Below, piece after piece: positions 44,481 to 56,333 of a stretch of DNA of 64,000 bases (position 1 is its first letter; the number at the start of each line of letters is the position of its first letter). The notes below the pieces were generated by a model. The model made no database searches and was not told where the DNA came from. It saw only the letters and a program-made list of their open reading frames with translations. Source of the stretch: Lutjanus erythropterus (lineage: Eukaryota; Chordata; Actinopteri; Lutjaniformes; Lutjanidae). A program made the translations under genes and the position numbers. The stretch lies in NCBI GenBank assembly GCA_020091685.1, contig CM034607.1, positions 21,203,253 to 21,267,252 of the forward strand, read 5' to 3'.

Positions 44481-45561
44481 AATGTTTACATAAGGAAATG
44501 AAAAATGAAAGAAGGCAGTCATACACTCATCCATGCTCCCCTTTTTTTTTCTATGGGTAAAGAAAAAACATCTCTGCCTTCGTCAGGGGGAATGTAGTGA
44601 AATATGACATTTAAACACCAGTGAGAGCACTCAGTTCAGTCTGTGACAGGTGTGTTAGACGTGAATGTAAATCAGTTTCACATGTTTTTTTTTTCCTCAT
44701 TTAGTTCAGAGCACAATGAAGCATGCTAACAAAAATAAATAACAATGAAACAGCATCACAGACTGACTCAGATTGGCTTTACTGTTGGATATATGGCACG
44801 AAATAAAACTTTCTGTACTTTCTGACATAAAAAAAATCAGTTGGTCTGCACAAACTTGAGGTTACTCCCACGCTCAGCAACACCAGTGTTAATTTAAAGA
44901 ACGTTTTCATAGGGGTTCTCTCATCTAAATTAAACCATGAGACTGTACTATTATCCAGTTGAAAGCATGTCGGTGCTTATAGGTTTAAGGGTTTCATTAT
45001 CTTTCTTTTTAACTCCAGCAAGAGTTGGTCAGGACTACTGTGGTGGAAGAGACATTTACAGCCTAAGTTTCAGCCACAGTCTAATCTTAATGTATCACCC
45101 AGATCATATTGGTTATAATGTCAATAATGAATCATTAATCAGCAAAACTATTTAGATCTGTCATTGCTGGATTTATGTGACAGTTTTTGAAAACTGGTCA
45201 AAATTTAATATAGCCTGACTTCAGATCCACTCTTCTGATTTGCTTGGCAAAAGGTTTTGAATGAGGTCATCCCCCCGCTTAGAGAAACAGTCACCCAATC
45301 AGAGCTTTGTTGGGGGTTTGAGAATGGGGAAACCAATCTTACTAGCTACATTCATAACAAAATAACGACAAATATGGATGGAAGTGAGGCAGCTGCACTG
45401 GCTGTAGGTCATGTTACACTTAATCACACTTGCTGACTTCCTTCCTCACTCTTACAGATCTGAAGTATCCAATGTTTTCCTGAAAGTTATAGCAACCCGT
45501 GGCAAGTAGGAAATGCACCGTTGCCTTGAATAAATTACAGATCTCTCTGAGTTTAATGATT
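44481..45561. other. Spacer, nothing recognised
   Basis: T-runs near 44543-44550 and 44685-44692. Region 45200-45460 (CTTCAGATCCACTCTTCTGA, AATCAGAGCTTTGTTGGG) has the feel of decayed repeat DNA but no second copy is present here. Confidence 0.4.
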
Positions 45562-45660
45562 GTTGGAAACATTGAGATAATTTAAGTACACAGCTCAAGA
45601 CAATATATAACATAGGTCTAGTGCTGTTGGATATTTTAGTGCAGAAATGTTAAATATGAT
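45562..45660 (+). repeat. Dispersed repeat shared with 4608-4712
   Basis: GTTGGAAACATTGAGATAAT, TTAAGTACACAGCTC and CATAGGTCTAGTG match the segment at 4608 in order and orientation. Confidence 0.5.
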
Positions 45661-46269
45661 CATCAAATAAGGATACTTTTTTAATCAACATGTAAAATTA
45701 CATGTAACATTACTATTCCAACTACTGCTGTAGCTTCCAATTCAGTATGGTTAAATTACACAAATAGGAACTCTTAAATGTATATGTATATCTGTAAATG
45801 TTAAATTACTATTGATTGATTAGTATAATTATAGCACTTTGTTTCTATGAAAGTTGACTTGATAAATTTAAATAAAATAAAGGCTCAATGTAATTTTTCT
45901 TTGACAAAGGTCATCAAGCTTTAACAGATAATCATTGACACTAAGTGTTTTTTTCTGACATACTATCTACACATTAGAATCATTACATACAGAGTGTCAA
46001 CATTAGAATCATGAACTTAATTAATACTTTGATTAAAATAACTTTTGTATTCTTTTTCTTCGGTTTTCCACTGTTATTTCTTGGAATCGTGTTATTGCAT
46101 CAAACATCTCAATTTGTACACTTGCTATTACGAAAGTGAAAGGGAGAGCCAAGAGACAGAAAATAAATTGCCTATGTAGATAGTGGAAAACTGAGCACAA
46201 TTGAGAACAATGATAAGGCAGAGGAAAAAGAAAGAAAGGGAACAGAGACAGAAGACAGAGAGATGTGGC
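45661..46269. other. AT-rich spacer, nothing recognised
   Basis: The words CATTAGAATCAT occur twice at 45974-46012. Otherwise featureless AT-rich DNA ending in a purine-rich AAAGAAAGG stretch. Confidence 0.45.
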
Positions 46270-46570
46270 CATTACAGGTGCGCCTCATCACCGAGGGTAG
46301 CGCGTGTCGGGAGGAGAAAAGAAAGTTCCTGCTGGAAGACAATGGCTTTGGACAGGCACACAATAGCTTCATTAGAGGGTTCACATTATCAGGTCATGGG
46401 AGATAGAGGGGAAATATCAGAGCGGACACATTCGAACGATGCCCATCGCCGAGGCCTGCCAACTTGGCAAGCACGAGCCTCAGCTGTGACGAGGGCTGAT
46501 TTTTTTGTTTGTAATCCGATGCTCCTGGAGTTGGCAGTGATGGGAAATGGTCAAATAGGTAAAGTGTGTG
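46270..46570. promoter_or_regulatory. Candidate conserved noncoding block
   Basis: GC-balanced, repeat-free: CGCCTCATCACCGAGGGTAG, CACACAATAGCTTCATTAGA, CATTATCAGGTCATGGG and GATGCCCATCGCCGAGGCC with several CpGs. The plus frame spanning 46201-46587 (128 codons) is rich in Arg and Ser and unrecognised. It opens in purine-rich DNA and I do not call it. Confidence 0.33.
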
Positions 46571-46719
46571 AGGGGGAAAAGGGGTAGAGTGGGAGATTAC
46601 CGGTTACGCTATGGCCATGTTACATTCCATTGTAATACCATGCTCTCTCACTGTCCCCTTATCAACTCCCTTTCACAGCTCTGACAGAAGGTTACAGGTT
46701 GTAAACAACGTGCCAGAAA

Positions 46720-47280
46720 GTGGGCTGGTTTGTGAGGGGGAGTTAAGTTGCATTAATAAAACCAATTTCCAAACGGAATAACAGCCTGTTCCTTATTTTG
46801 TCTCTTGTGTGAATTTTGCCTCCATGAAGGACCCAAATGTCATTTCCTTGCTGCAAGACATTTAAAGGAAAAAAAAAAAATCAAGGCTCCAAAAGGTTTA
46901 CTAGATGCTAAAGCATTAAGCACGGAGAATAATTACACCAGCAGGAAACCCACACACATGCCGCTCACCATTAGCACCGGACGTGAACCCTCTCTGAGAC
47001 ACTCTCTGTACACCAACCAGGCTATTGATCAGATGGATCAATCACCAGCAGCTGGTGAGCAGGCCTTTAAGTGCCCACGTCACACATGTTCACCAGCATC
47101 GGGGGAGCCGTCATACAACACTTACAATCAATTACCGAAATTAGCCCCTTAACCCCCATGTGGCGCTCCAGACTGTACTCAAACCCAGAAATGATGGACA
47201 GCGTGAAGGAAAGCATTTCGACTCCAATGGAGCTGATGAGAAAAGGAAATGGACATTTTTAAAGATCGTGTTTTAGCACT
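46720..47280. promoter_or_regulatory. Candidate conserved noncoding block
   Basis: GTTGCATTAATAAAACCAAT, TTTGCCTCCATGAAGGACCC, AGCATTAAGCACGGAGAATA, CTCACCATTAGCACCGGACG, CTATTGATCAGATGGATCAA (Gfi/Tcf-like ATTGATC plus palindromic TGATCA), CACCAGCAGCTGGTGAGC (CAGCTGGTG E-box with dyad symmetry) and ACAATCAATTACCGAAATTA. No repeats except an A10 run near 46870. Among the densest motif blocks in the window. Confidence 0.4.
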
Positions 47281-48310
47281 GATTTCCATGTGGCAGACTG
47301 TAGAGAGTAAGGAGAGGAAACCAAGCAAGACAGAGAGCAGAGCATCCTATATAATAACAACACAGAGTCTAAAGGAAATGACAAATATATTTAGTATTTC
47401 TTTACTGCATTTTTTTGGTTACTTAATGGTTAAGATATTCACTAATACCAATATATCTACAATTAGAATTACTGCCTCGCGGTTGTATGCATCCACCAAC
47501 CAGTCAAGGTGCTGGTCACATACATGTCCGTCCAGACTCATATAATATATGTCATGAAGACTTTGAAGGTATTAATTGTATTTTTTTTTGGCAAAATGGA
47601 AGTTAAGTACAGAGTTAAGTACAGAGTCCTCTGGCTAAATACCAATTAGGCCTGCCCCCTCCCTCCAAAGCAACTAGAAGTTGTTTGTTAAAGCCATAAG
47701 TCAATTAGTTGTGACATGTTTATATTAATTTAATTCATTTTGAATGTTTTGTTGATTTTTTTTCAACACAGACTACCAATACAAGTATCGCTCTCAAGAC
47801 ATGAGAATGAAACTTCCAGTTTCACAAAAACAAATACTCGCAGACTTATTAACATGATGTATGATGCATACTTAGAAATTAACTCGTTAAATTACAAATT
47901 TGCTTCTCAACAGCTCTATACTGTCCCCACCTGAACCCACCTTGTCATCATCATCCCAAGGAGTCATAGTTCTGGTCAGATCTGCAGTAAATCACCCTGG
48001 TGCAGTATTCCCTGTCATCAAACTGGTCTCACAAGTTTAGTCTAATAGCACCACTAACTGAGCTAACCAGCTAATGGCAGCTACAACACAACAAATATTG
48101 GTGCATCCCAAAAAAAAAAGGGCAAATGAGCAAAAGATAGACCGGTATTTTAACGGTTGCAGGTAGTTATATCATACTAAAAGTTTCTTTTATCTTAGTT
48201 TCATGCCAACCCTCACAGGCTAAATATTCATCATCAACACCATTGAAGCATGTGCGGTTAGCATATCATAGTGCTACACTGCATTAACAGTGAATCACAT
48301 TTCAAACCTC
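47281..48310. other. Spacer, nothing recognised
   Basis: A 12-base unit GTTAAGTACAGA occurs twice in tandem at 47602-47625. T-runs lie at 47580-47589. Frames on the plus strand (47249-47545, 47740-47934) are unremarkable. Confidence 0.45.
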
Positions 48311-49242
48311 ACCAGATACTGAAGGTGACACCACTAAGCAGATGAAACACCCCAACTGTGAATTCAGGCCAGTGGAGACGCATCAGTAAAGTGTCCCCTA
48401 AACTCAGAGAATCACTTATATTGTCACAGTTTCCTCTCAAGTTTTTAGTCTCTATACATACATACTGTATATACAGTGCGTCTCCAACACACACACATAC
48501 ACAGACAGCTTCCCCTTCAGCAGGGAACAACCTACAAGGTTGCAGCCCCTCCACGGATGTGCCCATGTCAGGGACAAAGAGTATTCTAATTTCAGCCAAG
48601 TTCACTCTCACCTGTATGCTGGTAATAAATCTTGTTTGGTGACAAAAATAGATGTCCAATTAAAGTAAAAATTGACACAAAAAGAAGTGAATGAAGATAG
48701 AATGCCACTCGAAGGACAACATGGCATGAAATGAAAAGGATAAATAAGTGTAAAGCATTATTAATCTAGAGTAATTAAGGAGGTTGTCTTATCATATCGA
48801 CATTCCTGAGATTGCAGGAAAAGTTGTGCACATTTCCTTCTACACCAGTGACTTGAAAGCAGCTTTCACCTCAAACTGAGATCACACCTGCAGTCTCAGC
48901 TCTGGTCTATGCAGCTGTGTCTTTCTTTGTTTGCAGCCACATTAATACTCAAATGTATCCCTATCAGAGGTTATGTGTAACGGATGATAGATTTTTAGTG
49001 TGATGACAATGCATAAATGGAGTATGACACTCCTATTTCTGAAATTTGGGAACACTTATCCAGTGCAAATTAGCCATTAACAGAAGTCATGTGTTAACAG
49101 ATACTTTTCAAACACACTGTACTGAGAACTAATCTTGTCTGAACAGGTCGTAAAGCTGTTCTGGAGGGAAGCTTTAGGGTACTCCTGAAAAAGCAGAGAT
49201 GCGAGATGAACATAAGAATTTTGCAAGGTAAAGGAATAAGGT
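48311..49242. other. Spacer, nothing recognised
   Basis: A short CA cluster at 48489-48502. Antiparallel frames at 48309-48659 (-) and 48358-48642 (+) show no protein family. No transposon end before 49243. Confidence 0.4.
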
Positions 49243-49430
49243 AAAGGTCCAGTGTGTAAGATTTACAGGGATTTATTGGCAGAATATGGAAGGAATGGAA
49301 CATAATATTCACAAGCATTTTTTCATTTGTGTATAGTCACCAAAAAATGAGATCTCATGTTTCTACAGTAACCCAGAACGGACAAACCAAGAATAGCCGC
49401 CATAGTTTCTCCCACACGCTTGGAAAACAT
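49243..49430 (-). mobile_element. Family B MITE, left-truncated copy with intact terminus
   Basis: The intact terminus AAAGGTCCAGTGTGTAAGAT (49243-49262) is followed by GATTTATTGGCAGAATATGG and AACATAATATTCACAAGC, the reverse complement of the right end of 56334-56634 (GCCATATTCTGCCAATAAAT, TCTTACACACTGGACCTTT). The other end is missing. It abuts the next repeat at 49445. Confidence 0.7.
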
Positions 49431-49444
49431 ACTATATTATAGGA

Positions 49445-49890
49445 CCGTGTATTGGCAAGAATCTGGTGATACACTATGTATCACAATACCCATGGGTTAT
49501 GATTCACAATATATCGCGACATACTGTGACACTGTGAATATATTGTGGGGTTTTCTTTAACCAAATTTTAGGAAAACTGCCATTGTATAAAGAACACACC
49601 ACTGTATGCACATCTGCATAAAATTAAATTGGACTTAATTTATGTGATCAGAACGGTGGGATCACCATTTAGATTTATCACATTATAGCACTACTTTTTG
49701 TGTAGTCTGATCAAAGATATGTACTTGCTTCTTGTCTCAGTTCATGTTGTTACCTTAGAGCGGAAGACTGAAAGGGCTTAAGATAGATTACAACACTTCT
49801 AGGAATCTCAACACAGTATCACAGAACATAACAGCACAATACTACCACATTAGGCTTTCTGCTACACCAATACTTGCTGGTGAGATACAT
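49445..49890. mobile_element. 'GATACGTATC' dispersed repeat, copy 3 (longest)
   Basis: GGCAAGAATCTGGTGATA at 49453-49470, then GGGTTATGATTCACAATATA with TCGCGACATA, GGAAAACTGCCA, CACCACTGTATGCA and, further right, CAGTATCACAGAACATAACA. This joins features seen separately at 8651-8857 (left part) and 5150-5370 (right part), so it defines the element as about 400 bases. Confidence 0.6.
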
Positions 49891-50105
49891 TCATTGTTCA
49901 TTTTATTTTATTTTTCAGAATGTCACCAGCTATATCTTTTTTCAAATATAGTGCTATCAACAACAAATAATTGCCGTCACCTCACCTTGGTGTTACTTTG
50001 AACTTTGAAGCCAAAACTGAAACACACATACAGGTGTTCACAAGTCAACAGAGACATTACGCTGATTGCATGCTGCTTGAGAGACTTGAATAAAACAGTT
50101 ACAAG
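49891..50105. other. Spacer, nothing recognised
   Basis: A minus-strand donor-like AAG/GTGAGG near 49988 with an acceptor 32 bases upstream (TGTGTGTTTCAG) could in principle flank a micro-exon. This is too short to trust. Confidence 0.35.
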
Positions 50106-50520
50106 CTAGTCTTAAGTGAAACTCCTCGAGTGATTCCATCAGTGGAGTTTATCATTCAGACAGCCTAATGCACAAAGGCTTTTGCCATTTACTGTTTTTG
50201 TCATTGGTGATCTTCATCTGGTTATAAATGGAGCTGTCATGATAATGCTATGAAGGATCACGCTAACCCCCATTTACCAATCTCTTCGTCAAATCCCAAA
50301 GGGTGGAGCTTTGATTACTCCCGCAATTAGCGATGTCAACCTCCTCTATGAATTAAGTATTCAGGTTTGTGTTTTCAAACCAATTAGCCTACTCTCTTGC
50401 TATGACTTGTTGATTAATTATAGATATTTAGTTAGGAAAGGAGACATTAATTATTAATCAAAATTGAATTATGTGGCATAATTAACCACAAAACTTTTCT
50501 ATTTTTTTCCTACATCTCAG
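50106..50520. promoter_or_regulatory. Candidate conserved noncoding block
   Basis: TCCCGCAATTAGCGATGTCA (near 50319), CTATGAATTAAGTATTCAGG, AAACCAATTAGCCTACTC, GTTGATTAATTATAGATATT and GACATTAATTATTAATCAAA lie within about 160 bases. This is the highest density of TAATTA/ATTAAT cores I see in the window. No transposon sequence or coding frame. Confidence 0.42.
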
Positions 50521-50985
50521 CATGTTTTCATTTATATAATCTCAAACTGTTTGTGACACGTGACAAAACTGAGAAGAATATGTGACCTTGGCTTGTGTGA
50601 AAAGGCGTTGAAAGCATTAACAAGGCGCTAATAGCTTTTGTGGGAGTGTTTGCTGTACTGTCAGCAAGTTGCTGTAAGTGCTCAACGTTAACACACACTC
50701 TCAAATCCAAAATCAATGGGCTCTTAGAAAACTGTTGTACTGATGCACTGGAAGACTCTATTCATCACTTGTTTATGGCTACATGCTATGAAGTGAGGTA
50801 ATGGCATTTATGGGTATTTACAGGTGACATGTTGAGTCCTTAAATAATATTTATTGTGTCTGCCACTCTGCTGCTATTGTAGCCAATGTCCTTGCGCAGA
50901 TGATATAACAGATATCTGGTCTTATATTGAGAGAAAGGTGTGATTTATTGCAAGGTCACAGAGGTTACAGAGTACCTTACTAGCA
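50521..50985. other. Spacer, nothing recognised
   Basis: No repeat or strong motif. The minus frame at 50528-50716 is ordinary. Confidence 0.4.
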
Positions 50986-51830
50986 AATAACAGAATGTAT
51001 CATCAGCTTTGTTGCAACAGCAGGTCTGAGTTACTTCACCGTGTAATTAGCTTTGACTGACAGATTATTAAATATGAAGTTTGTGACTGAAATGCTGTAA
51101 AATATTAATGTTGATCATTGTCTGTTTGTTGCCGGGCAGATTCGCCGTTGTCGCCTGTATTGTGCAATGCAAATGTGACCAGCGATTGAAAAAGGATTGC
51201 TTTGGCCAGTGGAAAGCAGCATGAGACCGTGCAAATATTTGTCATCATCGAGACTGTAAGGAAATATAAGGCAGCCAGCTGGTAAAAACAAGTGTGAAAC
51301 AAGGCTTACACATTTCTTCTGCATCTGCGATAAAATAACTGCACCGGTAAATGCACTTTTAGCAGATTCCAACTTTGTGATTGATGTAGTGGGTGTAGTT
51401 CCACACCATCAGCATAATGGTGTGAGGGGAAACATGGGGGAGAAAAGACTGTGGCATTAGTTGCAGTTTTGCTCAATTTCTGTGTGTATTGATGCATTTC
51501 ATAGCACATTTCAGTAACCAAAGAGACTGTGATGAGATAAGGAGATTACCGCACTTATCATAATCACCATTGAACGGCTCGGAATTTGCATGAACATACA
51601 GTTTATTGCTTCGGGATGAGGCTTACAATAGCACTGTAGCATATTTGCTCATAACCACAGGTAAATCTGAATGACAGCTGTAAAATGTAGCAGCTAATGG
51701 AATGCTAAATTCACTCAGGACGCCTCAGGAAATGCAGATTCACTTTCATTCCTTTACCTAATAAATTAAATGGATATATCTGATAAAGCTTAGAGCATAC
51801 GCACAAAGACAAAAACACCACATTAAGGCA
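50986..51830. promoter_or_regulatory. Candidate conserved noncoding block with two POU octamers
   Basis: About 840 bases without any transposon or microsatellite, the longest such run of complex sequence here apart from 59.3 kb. It carries ATGCAAAT at 51167-51174 and the inverted ATTTGCAT at 51584-51591, plus GTGTAATTAGCTTTGACTGA near 51042, ACATTTCAGTAACCAAAGAG, CACTTATCATAATCACCATT (GATA/homeodomain words) and ACAGCTGTAAAATGTAGCAG. Minus frames inside (51105-51302, 51115-51372, 51306-51521) are not protein-like. Confidence 0.42.
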
Positions 51831-52299
51831 GCACCTACCTTTATAGTCAGCCTGTCTATACTGTCACAAAGTGAAGGCAATTGACACTTGTGAATTATGT
51901 TGATATACATTTGAAATAGCAGTTAACTATATTGGCTTGTCTTATGTCAAATAAATTAAACAGGATCCACTTGATTTTTACTGTTTTTACAGCACTATAA
52001 TGTACAGGGGCCATACCAAAACAGAGACGGCAGATTTACTACTACTGTATGATGATAAAAAATGTATCTCTTATAAATTCTTAAAGATACTGTGTAAAAC
52101 AGCAAAATGAATAGTCTTAAGTTACCTTACGTTATTGCAAACCTTTGCAATGACAGATATTGTATTTCTCCACTTGTTCCTTTTCCATTTATTTCATGCA
52201 TAAAATGGGAACAAATCACCCATACTCCCATAAAGCACAATAATTCCTGAAAAGACCAAGTTTGGTCTTTGAAACTGTCTGAGAGAGATATACCCCTCT
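51831..52299. other. AT-rich spacer
   Basis: Immediately at the left edge (about 51840-51862, minus strand) a good acceptor (GCCTTCACTTTGTGACAG) and donor (AAAG/GTAGGT) flank 22 bases. This is micro-exon-like but unsupported. The rest is featureless. Confidence 0.35.
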
Positions 52300-52720
52300 C
52301 TGTAATGAAAATGTTCGGTCAAGCCAATTAAAGCTGAGCCATTTTGTCTTTGTGTCTTCCCTTCCTCTGCAATTAATTAAATGTGGTTATAAAAGGAATA
52401 TTCTCGTGGTCTGAATGCCTGCAACAGACCTCCGCTGGTCATGTGCTAAGGTTGAATTACTATGTTGTCAATGAGGCTATTATGTGAGAATTAGGTGTGA
52501 GCTTGCCCCCTTTACAAAATGCTATTGTACGATACGATGAATGCTGCATGAAGGCGACTGACTCCAGTGAATGTTACAAGTTGTGAATGTGAATACTATT
52601 GAAACCTAGTCACATGTTCTAGCATTTTATTAATTCCATCAAGCTGTACTTTCTACAGAGATTCATTCAGCTCTCCCACTGTCATTAATCAACTTATTCT
52701 GTTCATTCTGTTTCTCTTAT
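52300..52720. promoter_or_regulatory. Candidate conserved noncoding block
   Basis: AAGCCAATTAAAGCTGAGCC, CTCTGCAATTAATTAAATGT (TTAATTAA core), AATGAGGCTATTATGTGAGA and GTCATTAATCAACTTATTCT in repeat-free DNA. Confidence 0.35.
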
Positions 52721-53490
52721 GGTCAGCGAGGATTAGAAATTAAAATCTATTAACAAACCTCCACAGAGGTTTAATATAATTATAGTCTCTAATGAAGAAT
52801 GTTGGATAATGCATGCATATTTTGTTTATTATAAACTACTGTTTATTCTTCTCAATAAATATGAAAAACAGGAAATGCAAGTAAAATATAAGAATAAATG
52901 CAGATTAAACATTGTGTGTCTTGTTGAAATGATATTACACACACAGAGATGCAGCTATTGTAAATGTTTTAGACTCTACTGGATATGTGCTATGTTTTGC
53001 AGTCCTGCATAATTTTTTTCATTTTTTACAACCTACTCATTATTTTATGCTGTACATAAATTTATAATGCCACAAAAGACAGTTTGCTTATAAAGCTTAG
53101 CAATAAACAGTAAACTACCATTTTTATAAACTAAAACACCAACAGACCAAGCCTGTTTGACTTGTGTGTCCACAACAAAGTTGCTTCTGGAAACAGCTAT
53201 AAGGTGCTGAGTTACAATTTATGCACTATAATAAAAGCATCAGCACAATTAAAAGTGCCCTCAACAGCTGAACAACGCAGCCGTACCAACACTGTTTTGT
53301 TTTTAGGCTGATACCAGTATACTGTATGTCAGCTCATAATCACTTTTAACATAAATACATATACAGTGTGTATGATAAACAAAAATTTTGATTAGAATCC
53401 CAACATGTTTATTAAATATTTGTAACAAAAATATATATTAAGAGGGACTCAAATTCAAATGCAAGCATGTAATGATAACACTGTTTCTAG
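52721..53490. other. AT-rich spacer, nothing recognised
   Basis: Very AT-rich. The + frame at 52809-53012 is Lys/Cys/Tyr-rich without signature. Confidence 0.45.
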
Positions 53491-54310
53491 ATTACCTTAA
53501 AGACATATTTTTGGCATATCTCTGCGGCGATTTCATAGTATACAAAACATACATCTGCCACATACATGTGTCTGTGATAGGCTAACATTAGCAAGGTCAT
53601 GCTCTAAACTCTGGGGGTGGGAGAACTGGGGAGGAGCACTGTGATTCATTTTTGTAACATCATCTTATACAGGTCCATTTTACTCCACACGCTAAACATA
53701 AAACACCATCTGTGCTCATAGTTTCAGTATGCACCTTTGAAAGTAAAACAAATAGTAACATTCAACATTCCTGACTAGTGACGTCAACGGTTAACCACAG
53801 AGAATAATTTTGACCCATGTTGAGCACCCACTTCGGTCTATAGGTTAATTTGCCAACACACACACACTCCATTAATGGCTTTGCTAGCTAGAAGTCTGAG
53901 GTAAAAGTGATGCTTGCTAAACAAACCTCGATTTGGGAACATTTCCTTCAGAAAGGGAACTAAGTCCAATGTAAACTGTGTGATGCTACTCTTCAGTTCA
54001 GCAGTAGTATTAGCATTACTGTACCACGCTCTGAACATAGCTTGCTGCCATCATTAACTGGAGAGCGTGAGGGATTCAAAGAAATTTTAGCTAAAAGTCA
54101 AAGTAACTGTGGAACAGCTCTCCCAAAAATAAGCTGTGCCACAAGTACCAGTCACTTTGTCAGTGGTGACTGGGAGATGCAGTCCAGTGCGCTCCTCACT
54201 CAGAGTCAGTCTCTCCGGTATGCATCTGACAACTTTGCTGAGAAGCCGGCTGTGTGTTGGCCTGTGTCCACGATAACAGCAAAAACAATGTAGCAGCTAA
54301 CTCTCCTCCT
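53491..54310. mobile_element. Probable unidentified DNA transposon remnant
   Basis: Texture and words (GCATATCTCTGCGGCGATTT, GCTAACATTAGCAAGGTCAT, AGTGACGTCAACGGTTAACC, AACTCTCCTCCTCCAAG) resemble transposon-derived DNA in fish, but no second copy or clear terminal inverted repeat is in the window. Two frames (53838-54038 -, 54042-54293 +) lie in it, of which the second is Ser/Thr-rich and unrecognised. Confidence 0.3.
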
Positions 54311-54990
54311 CCAAGTTAAAAATTAACTTGTTAGCTTTGTGAAATTGTAAGCAAAATTAGAAAAAATCCTGACGTCAGTTTCTTTTGTATCAAAGAACAT
54401 ACCTTTTCACTTTACAAATGTTATTTATATGGTATTTGGAGTGATGAATCCCTATCAATTATTTAAATACTATGGCAAAACCCAGTCTCAGAAGCACACA
54501 TTTACCAACAATATGCCTCAACACTTTGTAGGGTTTCTGGTGGAGGGGTATGCATGACTGGTGGGAGTTAAAAAAAAAAAACACATTTGACTTTGAAAAA
54601 TTCCATCTGTTTAAGTAGCACAGTGTTTGTAACTATGACAATGGTTGAACAAATCATGGGCCCACATGAGATTTCAGGACAGCTGAACAATGCATATTTC
54701 ATCGTGCAAAATGAGGATATAAGAAGTGTCCTTGAATGTGGATGCGTCACACTCAGTGTGCTGGGTTAGTCATCCCTCCCAAGGTGATGGAGTGTCTGGT
54801 CATGGATCATTGACATTTTAGGCTCTTGTCACCAAGACTATCCTTTAAAGTTGCACATACCTTTAATTTGAGCTTTTGACTCAGCTAATGTATATAGAAC
54901 AAGGAGGACTTTTTCTGGCACTGAAACTGCTGGGAATTCACCTACAGACTGTCCTGGTACAAACGCCTTAAGGCACAGAGAAAAAAAATA
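54311..54990. other. AT-rich spacer, nothing recognised
   Basis: An A-run lies at 54570-54581. Antiparallel 60-codon frames at 54568-54769 are chance. Confidence 0.45.
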
Positions 54991-55000
54991 TATACAAGAA

Positions 55001-55076
55001 AGAAGAGAAGAGAAGAGAAGAGAAGAGAAGAGAAGAGAAGAGAAGAGAAGAGAAGAGAAGAGAAGAGAAGAGAAGA
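55001..55076 (+). repeat. (AGAAG)15 pentanucleotide microsatellite
   Basis: Fifteen perfect AGAAG units plus a partial unit, the purest and longest short-tandem repeat in the window. The minus strand is TTCTC/CTTCT, explaining the Leu/Phe/Ser repeat peptide in the minus frame at 54942-55151. Confidence 0.97.
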
Positions 55077-56090
55077 GCCTATTTTAAGGACATATAATCT
55101 TAATTTTATGTTTAAAGGCCTTTGCATTGCTTCATACAGTGCTGCAGACATTACCTTCTCACCTTTTTATTTTAATAATAAGCATAAGCATCAGGTGCTC
55201 AGCACGGACAGGAGTGCAGACCTCCCAGCCTCACCACAGGGCTACTTAATATTATTAACATCATTTGTCTGGATCTCTTGCTGGTTCAACAGACACTGCG
55301 AGGATGACATGTTAATAAATGACCCTGGGTAACTCTTTGGCATAGGCCTGTTCCTCATCTGCCCCCTCAGCCTCATCAGCAATACACGTGCACAGACACA
55401 CATACAGTACATCCAATCCCCAACAGGGACAGGAGGTGGCGATTTGTTTTCCTGAAGGTCCCTACTCTGTCTATTGTTGTTTGCACTGAAGGGGACAAAT
55501 TCAATTCATTCTTATGACAAGAAAGCTGTGATACACAAGAATAAAGAGAGGAAGGAGGAAGGAGATAGGAGGCAGGAGGTGGAAAGGTAGGAAGATGCAA
55601 CTGTCCAAGAGGAAACAAACAGATGAGGAAGAAAATAGAAACTTGCTGAATGCAACAATAAGATACAAAGTAAAACACAATAGCAGAGCGAGTTGTGCTT
55701 GAGGGAGTTGAGGGCTACAGCTGTTAAAAAGGTGTAGTTTACTTGTTTTTATTGATTTAGGAATCATGTCTGATGATAATACAGCCAAGGAACTGCTGTG
55801 CTGATTTAAATCACAGCAATCAATGCCACTACTCTACACACACCTGGTCTGACAGTCACTCCCACAACCTCAAACAATCAAACACAAGTGGCTTTAATGG
55901 GAGTAATGACTTCAAATCACAGAAAAACTACATTTCAGCCAGTCCTGAAGAGATAACAATATGTATCCCGAGTCACTTAATTCTCAGTACGTTTTTTATG
56001 AATTAAACTGTTTTGCTATTATCACTAAAAATCTAAACAATTCTTAAAAGCGATCAAATCCTTGTCTAACATTTGTATCATCAAAACGTT
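55077..56090. other. Spacer with purine-rich patch
   Basis: A purine-rich AGAGAGGAAGGAGGAAGGAG patch at 55543-55590 generates two minus frames (55376-55678, 55501-55788) with low-complexity content. No gene is supported. Confidence 0.4.
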
Positions 56091-56184
56091 TTTGATAATC
56101 AATTAATCATTAAAGAATTTTTCATCCAAAATAGCAGAAAATGTTTGGAGATTTCTGTTTTTCTTGGTTTATGATCATATTAAA
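56091..56184. mobile_element. 'TTAATCGATTAATC' teleost repeat, fragment
   Basis: GATAATCAATTAATCATTAA, TTTTTCATCCAAAATAGCAG and AAAATGTTTGGAGATTTCTG correspond to the segment of 30251-30702 around ATTAATTTATGTCATTTTTA and AAACATTTGCTG, in diverged form. Confidence 0.4.
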
Positions 56185-56333
56185 GCAAAGTTGCAAAGTT
56201 CAGGTATCAGAATCAGTATGGGGAAGCAAAAAATGGTGCCAGAACATCTCTAGAGGCAATACTTTTATTTACATAAATATTGATTTGATAACTATCTGAC
56301 ACATAGAAATAACAGCTGTAGCCACCTAAATAT

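Noticed and set aside
46201-46587. 128-codon + frame
   Set aside because: It begins in purine-rich low-complexity DNA (Arg/Lys/Glu-rich start), no motif, and a non-coding explanation exists for the underlying block.
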